From RH-AL1 sp964247745 (GTDB lineage: Bacteria > Pseudomonadota > Alphaproteobacteria > Rhizobiales > Beijerinckiaceae), in assembly GCA_964247745.1 (NCBI GenBank), contig CAXTVT010000053.1, positions 1 to 23,444 of the forward strand: a stretch of DNA of 23,444 nucleotides. Direction: 5' to 3'. Within the stretch, counting starts at the first letter, position 1, and each line of letters opens with the position of its first letter. Of the stretch, positions 23,226 to 23,444 are shown one piece after another. The position numbers and the translations under genes are program-made. The notes below the pieces were generated by a model that did not search any database, had not been told where the DNA came from, and saw only the letters and a list, made by a program, of their open reading frames with translations.

Positions 23226-23444
23226 TTCGCCGACCTTATTGCATGGTTGGCGCACCGGCTCGCCTGGCGAGCAGGCGCACCGGGAGCGCACGTCACCTTT
23301 ATCACCGCGGAGAACGGCGGTCGATAGGCGGAACCGTGGGGGGAAGGACGTCGACCTGTGCGCCAACTCTCGGCGGCGCTGCTTCGCTCTAGACCCGATG
23401 TCCGCGGAGTGATCGGCGGCCCGTCCTCGGCATGCAAGTGTCGA
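23226..23444. other. Upstream region of the ferritin-like/GT61 gene
   Basis: No supported gene in these 219 bp. A perfect inverted repeat, GCTCGCC, T, GGCGAGC (23258-23272), lies about 33 bp before the proposed start of the fusion gene, where it could be an operator. The window ends before any neighbour gene is reached. Confidence 0.35.

Noticed and set aside
23226..23366. 47-residue N-terminal extension of the ferritin-like/GT61 protein
   Set aside because: The sequence is Arg/Ser/Cys-rich and unlike any domain, whereas the ATG at 23225 has a ribosome site and opens directly on the ferritin-like core.
1..23444. CRISPR array, tRNA or rRNA genes
   Set aside because: No regularly spaced repeat series and no tRNA or rRNA signature was seen on either strand.

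Overview
The window is high-GC proteobacterial DNA, most likely from an alphaproteobacterium of the Hyphomicrobiales (Rhizobiales) type. That placement is an inference from the layout and protein style of the secretion genes and from the kinds of insertion sequence (IS); no rRNA or other phylogenetic marker is present. Three regions are clear.

Region 1 (59-11853, minus strand) is a compact type II secretion system (T2SS) operon, read from right to left: gspD, gspO (prepilin peptidase), gspF, gspG, gspH, gspI, gspJ, gspK, gspE, gspL, gspM and a small GspC-like gene. Neighbours mostly overlap by 4 bp (ATGA or GTGA) or are a few bases apart, so this is one translationally coupled unit. It encodes the outer-membrane secretin, the inner-membrane platform, the ATPase, one major and four minor pseudopilins and their processing peptidase. 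It has no full-size GspC with a PDZ domain and no pilotin (GspS). The secretin carries its own lipobox, which may remove the need for a pilotin.

Region 2 (11854-18852) starts with a roughly 590 bp divergent intergenic stretch containing a perfect 21 bp palindrome. Next, on the plus strand, is an exported SGNH/GDSL-family hydrolase, a good candidate cargo for the T2SS. Only about 10 bp after it begins a second GspC-like gene, now a pseudogene split by a nested insertion. An IS481-type element entered a CTAG site and lost most of its interior, and an IS630-type element then entered the TA of the left CTAG copy. Beyond are an OhrR-like MarR regulator and an IS graveyard: two IS5-type fragments, a decayed IS630-type fragment, a low-GC stretch with one possible small ORF, and a structurally complete IS5-family element with terminal inverted repeats and a TA duplication whose transposase is split by a -1 frameshift.

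Region 3 (19173-23225) looks like a surface-glycan or glycoconjugate locus: a SAM-dependent methyltransferase on the plus strand, convergent with two overlapping minus-strand genes. One is a plain GT61-type glycosyltransferase. The other joins an N-terminal Ferritin_2-type (desiccation-related) domain to a C-terminal GT61 domain. The ferritin-like part seems to have lost part of its usual metal ligands, and the plain GT61 has lost the His of the usual GPHGAGLTN signature.

The two most interesting items are the former pairing of an exported hydrolase with its own GspC-like paralogue, which suggests a cargo-linked T2SS adaptor, and the ferritin-like/GT61 fusion.
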